Shown: positions 26,904 to 37,110 of the stretch, in pieces
Numbering within the stretch: the first letter of the stretch is position 1
Layout of the letters: each line of letters opens with the position of its first letter
Assembly (NCBI GenBank): GCA_024654565.1
Contig: JANLHM010000006.1
Location: 1-64,000, forward strand
DNA length: 64,000 bases
From: Nanobdellota archaeon
Lineage (GTDB): Archaea; Nanobdellota; Nanobdellia; Pacearchaeales; GW2011-AR1
Reading direction: 5' to 3'
Translations under genes and position numbers: made by a program
Notes under the pieces: generated by a model
The model's input: the letters and a program-made list of their open reading frames with translations, nothing else
Databases searched by the model: none
What the model was told of the DNA's origin: nothing

Positions 26904-29738
26904 TTACAGTCTAACAATTTGGAATTTTCCCTTGTTTCCTTTTATTTCAAATTTTTCCGTTTCTCCTCGGGAATTTTCTTTTATCTCTGAAAATAAAAGG
27001 GTCTTTGAGTTGGTTCTTTCTTTTATGAAGTCTTTATGTTTTTCAATTATTTTTTCAAAAGATTTGTCTATTGATATTTTTAATTCAATCTCTTCATTTT
27101 TGTTAAGTCCTAGTTTTTTTCTGAATGCTTGAACATTTCTTGATACCTCTCTTGCATACCCTTCTCCAATAAGTTCAGGAGTTACCTTGAAATCAATTTT
27201 TATCTCAAATTTTTCTTCAATCCCGAGTTTTTCCACATATTTTTTAACATTTAATTCCTGAATTACAAGTTCTTTTAATTCATTTGAAATTTTAATTTTA
27301 GAAGTCACTTCTACTTTAGGAAGGGGCCACTTTAGGGGGGAGTTATTTTGGGCTCTTTGTTTTAATCCTTCTGAGACTATTTCTCTAGCGTAAGACATTT
27401 GTGATTCAAGTTCTTCATCAATTTTTTTATCATTAAACTTTGGCCAGTTCTCAAGATGAACTGACTTCTTTGTTCCGTTAAGGTTCTGGAAAATTACTTC
27501 AGAAACAAAGGGCATAATTGGTGCAATTGCTTTTGAAAATTCTTCAAGAACATGTCTTAATGTTTTTCCAGCTCCTTTGTTTTTTTCATTAAACCTTTCT
27601 CTTGAAGCTCGGACATACCAAGTTGAAAGTTCATCAACAAAAATTCTTATTGATGCAGAAGCTTTTACAGTGTTGTAATTTTTAAAATTGTTCTCCACTT
27701 CTTTAACAGTTTTATTTAATTTGGAAGTTATCCATTTGTCGAGGATATTTTTTGACTCCTTATACTTTTCATCTTCTTTTTCTTTTGAGATTAAATAAAA
27801 ATTGTTTACATTGTAAAGGAGGGAAATAACTTTTTTGTATGTTTCTTCAACTCCCTCATCAGAAAAGTTAAGGTTGTCTGCATTCATAACTGGGCTTGCC
27901 ATTAAGTAAAACCTTAAAGCGTCAACTCCATATTTTTTTATAAGTAATTCAGGGTCTGTAAAGTTTCCCTTACTTTTACTCATCTTTTCTCCGTCTTTTG
28001 CAAGGACAGTTCCTGTTACAGCAACATTCTCAAAAGGAATGTCCTCAAACAAAATTGCTGAAATTACATTCATGTAGTAAAACCATGCTCTTACTTGCGC
28101 TATGTACTCTGCGACAAATTGGGATGGGAAGTTTTTCTCAAAATAAGACTTGTTTTCAAATGGGTAGTGGAATTGTGCAAATGGCATTGCTCCTGATTCA
28201 AACCAACAGTCAAGAACTTCGGGTATTCTCGTATATTCCTCTTTATCTATTTCAAGTTTGACTTTGTCAAGAAAATCTTTATGTAAATCTACTTTTCCCT
28301 TAAGACTTTTTGCATATTTTTTTAATTCTTCAATTGAACCAATTACTTTTATTTTCCCAGATTTTGATTTCCATATTGGGATTGCACTTGCCCAGTATCT
28401 GTTTCTTGTGACATTCCAATCGGGGGCAGTTTCAATGTTATATTTGACTCTTCCTTCTTTTAAGAAACCGGGGTGCCAATTAATTTTTTTATTTAACTCA
28501 AGTAATTTAGGTTTTATTTTCTGAATGTCAACAAACCATGCGGGAAGTGCACGGTACATTAGTTTGGTGTCACACCTGTAACAAAAAGGGTATTCATGCT
28601 CTATTTTTTTTGAAAGAATGGCTTTTCCTTCTTTTTTTAAATCAATTACTATTCTTTGATTTGCGTCATAAATGTATTCCCCTGAATAGTCTTTTACTTC
28701 TTTTGTAAAGTGTCCAGTTTCATCAACAGGTTGCACCATTGGGATTTTATACTTTCTACATATGAAGTTGTCTTCCTCTCCAAAAGCAGGTGCGGTGTGC
28801 ACAATTCCTGTTCCATCTTCAGCAGTAACAAAATCTCCCAAGAGAAATCTAAAAGCATTTTTTGTTTCTTTAAAATAATCATAAAGTGGCTCATATTTTT
28901 TTCCTTCAAGTTCTTTTCCTTTGACAACTTTTTTTATTTCATATTCTTCACTTGATTTGTAAAAATTTTGAATTAAGTTTTTTGCAATTAGATATGTGTT
29001 TTTGTCGTTTTTGTCTTTAACATAAGCATATTCTAAGTTCGGGTTAACTGTTAAAGCAAGGTTTGATGGAAGGGTCCAGGGGGTAGTTGTCCATGAAAGG
29101 GCATAGGTGTTTTCTTCTTCAAGCTTAAACTTCACAACTACTGACAAATCTTTAATTGTTTTATATGAATTGTCCATTGCAATCTCAGACTTTGCAAGTG
29201 GGGTTGAACACCTTGGGCAGTACATCAATATTTTTTCTCCTTCATATAAATATCCTTTCTCATAAATTTGTTTAAATGCCCACCATACAGATTCAATGTA
29301 TTCATTGTCCATTGTTTTATATTCTTCTTTAAAGTCCACCCAACGTCCTATTCTTTCGATTAACCTCTCCCATTCTTTTGTGTATGTCAAAACTTTACTT
29401 CTGCAAAAGTTGTTAAATTTTTCGACACCCATTTTTTCAATCTCGTCTTTAGAATTAATTTTTAACTCTTTTTCGGCAATTGTTTCTATTGGGAGTCCGT
29501 GGCAATCCCAACCCCAAACTCTTTTTACATAATTGCCTTGCATAGTCCAGAATCTTCCAAAAAGGTCTTTTACAATTGAACCTAAATAACTTCCATAGTG
29601 TGGCAGTCCAGTTGCAAATGGAGGGCCGTCATAAAAAACATAAGGTTTTCCTTTTTTAGTCTTTTTAAGAGATTTCTCGAAAGTTTTGTCTTTTTTCCAA
29701 AACTCAAGAATTTCCTTTTCAGATTTGTCGATCTCCAT
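26904..29738 (-). CDS. ileS: Isoleucyl-tRNA synthetase
   Basis: HIGH-like PHYGS (FATGLPHYGSYLG); WGWDCHGLPIE; KMSKSKGN. Confidence 0.95.
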   Translation of the reverse strand: MEIDKSEKEILEFWKKDKTFEKSLKKTKKGKPYVFYDGPPFATGLPHYGSYLGSIVKDLFGRFWTMQGNYVKRVWGWDCHGLPIETIAEKELKINSKDEIEKMGVEKFNNFCRSKVLTYTKEWERLIERIGRWVDFKEEYKTMDNEYIESVWWAFKQIYEKGYLYEGEKILMYCPRCSTPLAKSEIAMDNSYKTIKDLSVVVKFKLEEENTYALSWTTTPWTLPSNLALTVNPNLEYAYVKDKNDKNTYLIAKNLIQNFYKSSEEYEIKKVVKGKELEGKKYEPLYDYFKETKNAFRFLLGDFVTAEDGTGIVHTAPAFGEEDNFICRKYKIPMVQPVDETGHFTKEVKDYSGEYIYDANQRIVIDLKKEGKAILSKKIEHEYPFCYRCDTKLMYRALPAWFVDIQKIKPKLLELNKKINWHPGFLKEGRVKYNIETAPDWNVTRNRYWASAIPIWKSKSGKIKVIGSIEELKKYAKSLKGKVDLHKDFLDKVKLEIDKEEYTRIPEVLDCWFESGAMPFAQFHYPFENKSYFEKNFPSQFVAEYIAQVRAWFYYMNVISAILFEDIPFENVAVTGTVLAKDGEKMSKSKGNFTDPELLIKKYGVDALRFYLMASPVMNADNLNFSDEGVEETYKKVISLLYNVNNFYLISKEKEDEKYKESKNILDKWITSKLNKTVKEVENNFKNYNTVKASASIRIFVDELSTWYVRASRERFNEKNKGAGKTLRHVLEEFSKAIAPIMPFVSEVIFQNLNGTKKSVHLENWPKFNDKKIDEELESQMSYAREIVSEGLKQRAQNNSPLKWPLPKVEVTSKIKISNELKELVIQELNVKKYVEKLGIEEKFEIKIDFKVTPELIGEGYAREVSRNVQAFRKKLGLNKNEEIELKISIDKSFEKIIEKHKDFIKERTNSKTLLFSEIKENSRGETEKFEIKGNKGKFQIVRL

Positions 29739-29846
29739 CTAAATTCTAAGGGGGGGGCGGTTTTTAAGATTTTTGAGGTTACGTTTTATTTGAAAACAGA
29801 ATATCCCTATAAAGTGTATTATATATAACAAGCTTTTTTTGGAAAA

Positions 29847-30572
29847 CTAATTTCTCTTTTTGAAATTTTCAAGGGTTTCTTTTTCAAGAAAGTGGAGTTT
29901 ACTTGGAATTATGATGCAATACGGTTTTATGACCCCACTAAATTCTTCTAGTTCATTTAAAGAGCGGTATAAAATTTTTTTATTTCTCGTTCCAAGTGCT
30001 TGGCAAACTATCAATTTTTCAAGTTTTATCTCTTTGTTTTTGGCGGATGTCTTTAATTGTTTTAGGGCCTCTTTAAACTCAAGACCAATATCTGCTAAGA
30101 TAAGGGAATGTGCGTTTATGCTTTGATTCTCTTTCACAATATCCATAAAACTATCGGGCTCAAAACTTTTTTGCCACTTGGGCATTGACGAAATTTTACC
30201 AAACTTATAAAGTTGTAAACCAGTTTCTGCTACTGCATCAAAAATCGATGAAGAATAGATTGTTCTACATTTTGTTCCTGAAGCTCTGCATTCATTTATG
30301 AGGGTTATGTGGGTCGTTGCACTTAATGGAGAGCCGTAAACTAATAGGGCAACATTTAATTTTTCCGCTTCATCAACAAGGCTCAGGTCTTCAACTTTTT
30401 CTCTTGAGGCAATTTTTATTTTTTTCCCAATAACTTCTTCCAGCTGATGTTCAGTGTAAGGGAAGTCTACAGTATAATTTTCAAGATAAACTTTTTTACA
30501 CTTTGATACTGCGTCTAGTCCTTCATTTGAGATTCCTCGTTCGCTTAAACCTAGTCCTATAATGTAGAGCAT
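29847..30572 (-). CDS. dphB: Diphthine synthase
   Basis: MLYIIGLGLSERGISNEGLDAVSKCKKVYLENYT; archaeal Dph5 signature. Confidence 0.9.
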   Translation of the reverse strand: MLYIIGLGLSERGISNEGLDAVSKCKKVYLENYTVDFPYTEHQLEEVIGKKIKIASREKVEDLSLVDEAEKLNVALLVYGSPLSATTHITLINECRASGTKCRTIYSSSIFDAVAETGLQLYKFGKISSMPKWQKSFEPDSFMDIVKENQSINAHSLILADIGLEFKEALKQLKTSAKNKEIKLEKLIVCQALGTRNKKILYRSLNELEEFSGVIKPYCIIIPSKLHFLEKETLENFKKRN

Positions 30573-30649
30573 ACAGTAGAAAGAGAAAATTCTGTTTATA
30601 ATGGTTTTGATAAGGGAAGATCTTAAATTAGGGAAATTCTTCTTGGGAT

Positions 30650-30907
30650 TTACCTTTTAGATTTCTTTTTCTTTTTGATTAAACTTCTTGAGCTCACAAT
30701 CGCAATAAAAAAGAAGGTAAAAAGTATCCAATCTTCCCCTAATACTAATCCCACAAATCCCCCAAGAATTCCTATTGTTGTTAAGATTTTAAACCATCTT
30801 TGACCCTCTTTTTGTTCATCGAGAGTCTCTTTTCTTAATAAGTTACCAATTGGGATACCCAGTACAAGTAAAATTATCCCAAGAGCGAGTTTAAGGGTTT
30901 CTTCCAT
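30650..30907 (-). CDS. Small membrane protein
   Basis: Two or three hydrophobic helices, Lys-rich C-terminus. Confidence 0.6.
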   Translation of the reverse strand: MEETLKLALGIILLVLGIPIGNLLRKETLDEQKEGQRWFKILTTIGILGGFVGLVLGEDWILFTFFFIAIVSSRSLIKKKKKSKR

Positions 30908-30990
30908 TTGCTCTAAAAGGAATCATTCAATTTAAATCTTATCTTTTAGAAAACATTAAAATTTATAATCTTCTTTGGATTATTCAAAAT

Positions 30991-31791
30991 ATGTTTAAGA
31001 AATTTTTAGTTGTGGGGAGCAGGGGAGACCTTGCGAGCAAAAATATAGTTGCAAATTTACTTGACCTTGGAAGTGAAGGGAGATTTGAATTTTATTTGAT
31101 AGATGGTGAAATGCTTGACACAAAATGTTTGGATTCAGATAAAATAAATCAATATGATTTCGTGATATTTGCTTCAAAGCATAAATCCGAAAGAAAGGAA
31201 AAAACTATCTCAATTCATTCTCCAGGAAATTTCAGAGAGGTTTGGGGTGGGGGAGAACCCGGAAAATTAAGTCTTTCTTCAGCACTTTTTCAAAAGCACT
31301 TGTTTTCAGTTTTGAAGAAAACAATCGAAGACTCAATTCTAACAAGGTATCTACTTACGATGGAAGTAACACATCATGGCCCTTTAATTGAAAGGCCTTC
31401 AGTTTTTGTAGAAATTGGGGGTAGTGAAGAAGAGTGGAGAGATAAAAAGGCGTCATTTGTTGTTGCGAAAGCAATTCGTAATGCAATAGAAACATGGGAA
31501 GAAAATCCTTATCATGAAGTTGCTGTTGGAATTGGTGGCCCACATTATTGCCCTAATTTTAATAAACTTCAATTAAACTCAAATGTTGCTTTTTCACACG
31601 TTATTCCTAAATATGTTTCTCCAATTACTGAAGAAATGATCCTTGAAACAATAAACAAAACTGTAGAAGAAGTTGATTTTGTTGTTCTGGATTGGAAAGG
31701 TCTAGGAAAATCAGAGGAAAGAGATGAAATAATAAAAATATTGGAAAAAAATTATATCCAATGGAAAAAAAGTAGTGACTTCAAAACCTGA
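30991..31791 (+). CDS. dtdA: D-aminoacyl-tRNA deacylase (GEK1/DtdA type)
   Basis: EVTHHGPLIERPSVFVEIGGSEEEW; VGIGGPHYCPNF. Confidence 0.9.
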   Translation: MFKKFLVVGSRGDLASKNIVANLLDLGSEGRFEFYLIDGEMLDTKCLDSDKINQYDFVIFASKHKSERKEKTISIHSPGNFREVWGGGEPGKLSLSSALFQKHLFSVLKKTIEDSILTRYLLTMEVTHHGPLIERPSVFVEIGGSEEEWRDKKASFVVAKAIRNAIETWEENPYHEVAVGIGGPHYCPNFNKLQLNSNVAFSHVIPKYVSPITEEMILETINKTVEEVDFVVLDWKGLGKSEERDEIIKILEKNYIQWKKSSDFKT

Positions 31792-32097
31792 TTACCTTTT
31801 TCTTGAAAACAAATATAAAATCATTGATTCTAAGACATAAATTACTAATAGTGGGATGATGAACTGGAATGAAATTAATTTGATTAATCCATCTACAAAT
31901 TCAGAATTTGTGCAGACTTGATCACATGACAATGGAATTTTTTTAGTATTAATTTGTTCCCCTCCTTCAGATTCGCAAGTTAAGTATATTGCAGGGCAAC
32001 CAGAACTAAGTAGATTATATAATAAAAAATATAATACGAACAATATTATAACTATTTTAATTTTTAGAGAAGTCGGTTTAAAGATTTGTTTAAACAT
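31792..32097 (-). CDS. Small membrane protein
   Basis: Two TM segments; start taken at MFKQIFKPTSLKIKI because the longer ORF overlaps the next gene. Confidence 0.5.
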   Translation of the reverse strand: MFKQIFKPTSLKIKIVIILFVLYFLLYNLLSSGCPAIYLTCESEGGEQINTKKIPLSCDQVCTNSEFVDGLIKLISFQFIIPLLVIYVLESMILYLFSRKR

Positions 32098-32101
32098 ATA
32101 A

Positions 32102-32578
32102 TTACTTTCTCTTCTTTTTAGCGACTTTTTTCTTCGAAACAACTGGTTTCTTTTTTGGTCCTTCTTTCCATGCAACAAATCCTATTGCGATAAGGTAAAG
32201 TATTCCCCCTACCCTTGGGATCACAAGTGAAAGGCTGAACCACCCTGGATACTTTTCCTTTTCAAAGATTTTCCAGACTGAAATCACTATCAATACAAAA
32301 ATTGCTATCCAACCTAATATCGGAATTAATATTAAAAATACCCATGCCCAATGGAAACCTCCCATCTGAAAAATCATTGCTATATTTGCAACAGGTATCC
32401 AGGCAAGCCATGAATGTTTGTACTTTTGTTTTCTTCCAATTTCATACCATGCAATTGAATGATAAATGTATAAAGCAACAAAGAAAATTATTGCAAGAAT
32501 TGCTGCTCCAACAGTAAGTACGCTAAAAAAGTTTCCAAACATATAATCTTTTGCATAATCTAGGTATTCAAGCACCAT
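32102..32578 (-). CDS. DUF5684-like multi-pass membrane protein
   Basis: WYEIGRKQKYKHSWLAWIPVANIAMIFQM and multiple TM helices; Lys-rich tail. Confidence 0.65.
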   Translation of the reverse strand: MVLEYLDYAKDYMFGNFFSVLTVGAAILAIIFFVALYIYHSIAWYEIGRKQKYKHSWLAWIPVANIAMIFQMGGFHWAWVFLILIPILGWIAIFVLIVISVWKIFEKEKYPGWFSLSLVIPRVGGILYLIAIGFVAWKEGPKKKPVVSKKKVAKKKRK

Positions 32579-32630
32579 CTTGTTTTTACAAGGAAAAACC
32601 CGTTTATTAACCTTTTGAATAAATGTCTTT

Positions 32631-33137
32631 TTATTTGGCCAAATTTTGGCTTTTATAGGCTTTAATTCCGGTAATCTCTTTCATATTTGTTTTAAATCTC
32701 TTTGCCTCATCTATAGAATTAAACTCTATTTCTGCAGTTATAAGCGAAAACTTTGGAAGGTAATCAAATTCTATTACTTTTCTGTTATAGACTTTTTCAA
32801 GTCTTCTCTTTTCAAGGGACTTTTCCTTTAACTTTTCCAAAATTTCAAAAATTTCTCTTGAAATTTTTGTTTCAAATTCTTGTCTGGATAAACTTCCTTT
32901 TGATTTTGCAGTGATATAAAACTCTTTGTCTGACTTCCTGATTCTCAATTCGTTTGGCTCAAATTTCAAATGAATTCCCATCTCTTTAAGAATTTCTTTT
33001 GAAAGTTCTACAGGAAGATAGTGCTGAATAATTTTTTTGCCCTTTTTCTTTATTTCTTTTTTTAACTCTTCTACATTAAATGGTGAAAAATATGTTTTAA
33101 GTTTCTCTTTTATTAAGAATTTTTTTTCTATTTCCAT
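32631..33137 (-). CDS. CYTH domain protein
   Basis: MEIEKKFLI (ExExK) at N-terminus followed by alternating charged strands; start chosen at MEIEKK. Confidence 0.75.
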   Translation of the reverse strand: MEIEKKFLIKEKLKTYFSPFNVEELKKEIKKKGKKIIQHYLPVELSKEILKEMGIHLKFEPNELRIRKSDKEFYITAKSKGSLSRQEFETKISREIFEILEKLKEKSLEKRRLEKVYNRKVIEFDYLPKFSLITAEIEFNSIDEAKRFKTNMKEITGIKAYKSQNLAK

Positions 33138-33138
33138 T

Positions 33139-33729
33139 TTAAATTTCAAAAATTGTTGGGGTTCTTGCGACGTTTATGACTCTTGTTTTATTTATTTTTT
33201 CAATAAGGCCCCCACCTTCGTGAATGTGTCCACAAATCAAAATGTCCGGGGAAAACTTTTCTATTGCTTTTGTTATTCCGTATGTTCCAGGAAATCCGAG
33301 AAGTTCAATTTTACTTCCGGCAGGAGGTTCATGCGTAACCATTATTTTTTTCTTTAGGTGTTTTATCTTTTCATGTGCTTTTTTTAGTTCTTCATATACG
33401 GGGCTTTTTTTATTGGTGATTCCCCATTCAAGAGTTCCCGAACCAAAAAAACCAACTCCATCTTCCTCGTGAGACTTTTTGTGAATACTTTTTAGATTGG
33501 GGTATATTTTTTCCCATGATTTCAAGGTTTCTTCTGATTCATGATTACTCGGAATTATTAGTGTTCTTTTTTTTGTTAGTGGTCCAACAAGATTTTTGGT
33601 GCTTGTTTCAAACCATGTTTGATCACCTGCAAGAATTACGAGGTCGATTTTTTCTTGGTCAATCAATTTTGCAACCTTTTTCACAAGGCCTAAATCTCCG
33701 TGGATGTCTGAAATTGCAAGTATTTTCAT
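33139..33729 (-). CDS. Metallophosphoesterase
   Basis: ISDIHGDLGLV; LAGDQTW; PSNHE; GHIHEGGG. Confidence 0.88.
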   Translation of the reverse strand: MKILAISDIHGDLGLVKKVAKLIDQEKIDLVILAGDQTWFETSTKNLVGPLTKKRTLIIPSNHESEETLKSWEKIYPNLKSIHKKSHEEDGVGFFGSGTLEWGITNKKSPVYEELKKAHEKIKHLKKKIMVTHEPPAGSKIELLGFPGTYGITKAIEKFSPDILICGHIHEGGGLIEKINKTRVINVARTPTIFEI

Positions 33730-33767
33730 TTTATTGGATTGAAAAAAGGATTAATAAGGTTTATTAA

Positions 33768-34046
33768 TTGTTAATGAGAGATAAAAATATGTCTTTTGAA
33801 GAGGGAATAAAAAGAAAAGTGAATTCCCAATATTGGGCATCTTTAGAGTCTCTCCCTATTTTAAGTGCTACTTCAAAATATAACTATCAGAAAGGAGATA
33901 TTGAGCAAGCAATCTTTTTATATGAATGCTTGAAAAATAATTTAGATTACCTTTGGAATGGAGGGATTAATATAGTTTTTCTTGCAAAGAAATACTATAA
34001 TCCAAAAATTGAAGAGAAGTTAAAATCGAAAGGACAATCTTTTTAA
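33768..34046 (+). CDS. Hypothetical protein
   Basis: 92-aa ORF; overlaps the stop region of the following gene. Confidence 0.45.
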   Translation: MLMRDKNMSFEEGIKRKVNSQYWASLESLPILSATSKYNYQKGDIEQAIFLYECLKNNLDYLWNGGINIVFLAKKYYNPKIEEKLKSKGQSF

Positions 34047-34813
34047 TTTTTTACCGCAACAAAAATTATCTCAAAATTAGGTTTATCATAATGGACTAAT
34101 TTAAAGGTATTTGATTTGAATGTCCACATCTTTTCTAAGATTGAATTTTGTTCTTCTTTTGAGAGAGTATATGGAAATTCTTTTGTCATTTCTTTACGAA
34201 AAGAATCATCTTTTAAGAGATGCAATTTTAATTCATCTTTTTTAAGAAATTCAAACACCCCCTTTTCCAACTCCAAGTATCTTTCACTTTTTTCTTGTTG
34301 TTTTTGAACCTGATCTTTTTTAACAATTGAATATAAAAAGACTTTTGTTAATCTTGAATTCCAATGGGGATTCAATTCATCTTTATTTTGGAGGATGCTA
34401 TAAATTGTTAAGTCTGGAAAACGTGTGCTTTTGGCGTATTTTTCTGCTAAGGGTTTTTCTTTATATTCTTCATAATATTCAGATAATTTTTCTTTGATTA
34501 AAAAATTCTCTAATTCTTTACTCGAAATCCTTTCCAAAACAGAAAAATTTTTTTGGTTTTTGGATAAAAATTCAATTAGTTTTTCTTTTTCTAAATGATT
34601 TTCTTTTAATTTGCAATTTTCAAAGTTATCTACAAATCTGGTTGGGATATTAATAATTGACATATTATTTGCAAAAGAGAGCGTTTCTTCTTCGAAAGGG
34701 TCGTTAAAGAGGTAAATTCCATTGTATTTGTGTTTATTAAGTTTTGATTTAATTTTGAATTCAGAAAAAATTTCATTAAAATCATACTTCTGAATTTTAT
34801 CTAGTTTTTTCAT
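34043..34813 (-). CDS. Hypothetical protein
   Basis: 256-aa ORF, no recognised motif. Confidence 0.6.
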   Translation of the reverse strand: MKKLDKIQKYDFNEIFSEFKIKSKLNKHKYNGIYLFNDPFEEETLSFANNMSIINIPTRFVDNFENCKLKENHLEKEKLIEFLSKNQKNFSVLERISSKELENFLIKEKLSEYYEEYKEKPLAEKYAKSTRFPDLTIYSILQNKDELNPHWNSRLTKVFLYSIVKKDQVQKQQEKSERYLELEKGVFEFLKKDELKLHLLKDDSFRKEMTKEFPYTLSKEEQNSILEKMWTFKSNTFKLVHYDKPNFEIIFVAVKN

Positions 34814-34864
34814 AAAAAAGAATTTTATTTATGATTTATAAGGATTTCTCCCATTAAAAAATAT

Positions 34865-35734
34865 TCATCTTATTTTCTCAAGTTCTTTTATTCTTTTTTC
34901 TGATCCAATTGAAGTGTTAAAGAGCTTTATAAAAATTTTTGAGAGCCATTCTGCCCATTCTTTGTCTTTTATTGTGTAAAAGATAAATATCTTTTTATCA
35001 AGTTCTTTTATCTTTCCTGTTGGTTCACGAATTTCTTTCAATCTTATTGAATCGTTGTCAATTACAAATGCTCTTACGGGATGTTCTCTGTGCCTTACTT
35101 CAATAAGCTCTTTTCCATATTTATAATTTAAAGAGAGAACTTTTTTTATGTTCTCGAGTCCTGCAAGGTCTACTCTACAAAGAACTTTTATTTTTACCCC
35201 TTTTTTTACAAGTTCTTCTAGAGTTTTGAATAAATCCACTTTTCCTTTTTTTAAATTAATCCATGATAAATTTCCAGAGAAAAGTTTTAATTCTTTTTTT
35301 GTGGTTTTTAATATTTCAATTAATTCTTTTAAGTTTGTTCCATTTTCGGAAATTTCATCTTCAACAATTGCTTTTTTGTTTTTTTCTGGGACATGCTGGA
35401 AAATATCAAATGCTGAAAATTCTTCTTTTCTTTTTTGCCTTAGTATTTCATTTTCAAGTTCTTCTTGTACTTTTGTGGAACTTGCACTCTCGGGGTTTGA
35501 GAGATATGCAACTTTAAGGGCTCCCCTTGTTCCCCCTCTAAAGGTTTTTAGGGATATTGTTTTGTATTCTTCTTCAATTTCTTTTAAGTATCTGTCAACA
35601 GTTCTCCAGTTTTTTTGCAAGTGGATTGAAATTTCATTTATGCTCCTCGGTTCAACAGAAACAAATTTTTCTATTTTTTGGATTGTTTTGTTGTCAAGCA
35701 TAAAATCCTTTTCGTTTTCAATGTTTTTAAGCAT
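34865..35734 (-). CDS. HTH/PLD-like (TrmB-C-like) regulator
   Basis: N-terminal HTH SINEISIHLQKNWRTVDRYLKEIEEEY; C-terminal segment similar in layout to TrmB effector domain. Exact start uncertain (35782, 35734 or 35701). Confidence 0.6.
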   Translation of the reverse strand: MLKNIENEKDFMLDNKTIQKIEKFVSVEPRSINEISIHLQKNWRTVDRYLKEIEEEYKTISLKTFRGGTRGALKVAYLSNPESASSTKVQEELENEILRQKRKEEFSAFDIFQHVPEKNKKAIVEDEISENGTNLKELIEILKTTKKELKLFSGNLSWINLKKGKVDLFKTLEELVKKGVKIKVLCRVDLAGLENIKKVLSLNYKYGKELIEVRHREHPVRAFVIDNDSIRLKEIREPTGKIKELDKKIFIFYTIKDKEWAEWLSKIFIKLFNTSIGSEKRIKELEKIR

Positions 35735-35780
35735 TTTTGTTTGTAAGGTAAATAGTTGTACTTTATGTACAGAAATTGTC

Positions 35781-36068
35781 ATGAATTATACAAGTCTTAA
35801 GAATTGTATGGTGGAAAATAAAAAAGAGACATGTCCGTATGGGGAAAAGAGAAGTGTGGTTACTCTCTTAATTGATTATGACTATTACATTTGCAATTCT
35901 AAATTAAGGGGAAAGGACTCAGAGGAATGTTTAAAGTGCCACAAAGAGGGTCCATTATATGTTGATGGGCTTGATGAGCTTCTTTGTAAATTTGAAACTC
36001 CATTATCTCAGTGTGAGTGGTGTGTTAAAGAGAAAAGTTTGGAAGAGGAAATTAAAAATGAAAAATGA
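35781..36068 (+). CDS. Small Cys-rich putative metal-binding protein
   Basis: MNYTSLKNCMVENKKETCPYGEKRS...CNSKLRGKDSEECLKCHKEG...CEWCVKEK. Only the 3' part of ORF 35148..36068 is credible. Confidence 0.5.
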   Translation: MNYTSLKNCMVENKKETCPYGEKRSVVTLLIDYDYYICNSKLRGKDSEECLKCHKEGPLYVDGLDELLCKFETPLSQCEWCVKEKSLEEEIKNEK

Positions 36069-36279
36069 AAAAATAGAAGAAAAAGTTGAAAAAAATGACT
36101 TCAAAGGAAAAACTTACATAGATGTTTATGTTTGTGACCAGGGTCACTATGGAATTTCATATTGTGGAAATTGTAGGGAGACTTTGGATGACGAGAAAGA
36201 CAAAAATTATTGTCCAAAATGTAATTATGAATTTATGAGTGTGAAAGCAGATTATAATCAAGGGGGGAGCGACTTTTAA
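36058..36279 (+). CDS. Zn-ribbon protein
   Basis: YVCDQGHYGISYCGNCRETLDDEKDKNYCPKCNYEF. Confidence 0.6.
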   Translation: MKNEKIEEKVEKNDFKGKTYIDVYVCDQGHYGISYCGNCRETLDDEKDKNYCPKCNYEFMSVKADYNQGGSDF

Positions 36280-36674
36280 TTTCCGTAATACCTTATATCT
36301 TCTTTAGGAAGAGAAGACAAACAATCCATTTCATTCCAGAATCCTTGAATTATTCGATTTGCTTCATGGATTTCCCCTTTTTGGTATAATGATTCGGCTT
36401 CCTTTATCTCGGGCCAGTTTTCTGGAACCCCTCTAGACTTCATAGAATAACATGCTTCAAAATAGGCCGCTTCTTCAAAAATAAACCGTTGTAGTTTATT
36501 TTTATCTTTTGCAATTATTGACTGAACTAATGGAAGCATTCTTGAATAGATATATTCTAGTTCCTTCACGGTCAAGTCATAAACCATTAAAAACTTAAAT
36601 TTTTGCACTTTATATTTTTTTTGTTTCTCTGTTTTTTCGACGACATTTTGTGTAACGCCCTCATTTTTTGTCAC
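36276..36674 (-). CDS. Hypothetical protein
   Basis: 132-aa helical ORF. Confidence 0.5.
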   Translation of the reverse strand: MTKNEGVTQNVVEKTEKQKKYKVQKFKFLMVYDLTVKELEYIYSRMLPLVQSIIAKDKNKLQRFIFEEAAYFEACYSMKSRGVPENWPEIKEAESLYQKGEIHEANRIIQGFWNEMDCLSSLPKEDIRYYGN

Positions 36675-36757
36675 TATCTGTTTGACACAAAAGATTACAA
36701 AATGTTTATAAGGAAGGGGTTGTCATAAAATATATATTAAACTATACAGTTCCGAAA

Positions 36758-37024
36758 ATGGAAGACAACTTTGACATCTTTTTCAGACGGAAACCGGCTT
36801 TAATGCTTGTTTCTTTGAAAAAGAACACACGGATGAGGTATGGTAGTGTCTTGGCTAAGGAAGTAGATTGTACTTATAGCCATGCGGTGAAAATACTGCA
36901 AACACTTGAAGCCCTTAGGCTTGTTGAGTTTGATAAGAAAGGCAGAATCAAACTGATTAAGCTGACCCCAAAGGGTAAGCAAGTTGCAGATGCGATTGAG
37001 AACATTCAAGTTCTTGTCAAATAA
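36758..37024 (+). CDS. MarR/ArsR-like winged-helix protein
   Basis: VLAKEVDCTYSHAVKILQTLEALRLVEFDKKGRIKLIKLTPKGKQVADAI. Confidence 0.75.
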   Translation: MEDNFDIFFRRKPALMLVSLKKNTRMRYGSVLAKEVDCTYSHAVKILQTLEALRLVEFDKKGRIKLIKLTPKGKQVADAIENIQVLVK

Positions 37025-37110
37025 ACCGGAAGCGAGGTGATACGCTATCCGCTCTGAAAAAAGAAACGCTCTAAAAGGCGTTAGTATGTTTTTTATTTAT
37101 TTAAAATTTT

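Noticed and set aside
35148-35780. 5' half of ORF 35148..36068
   Set aside because: Antisense to the HTH/PLD regulator; only the Cys-rich segment from 35781 is credible.
37025-37081. Possible C/D box RNA (GGTGATAC...CTGA) and hairpin AACGC...GCGTT
   Set aside because: Only one imperfect box C and one CTGA, no C'/D' pair; the hairpin is only 5 bp. Too weak.
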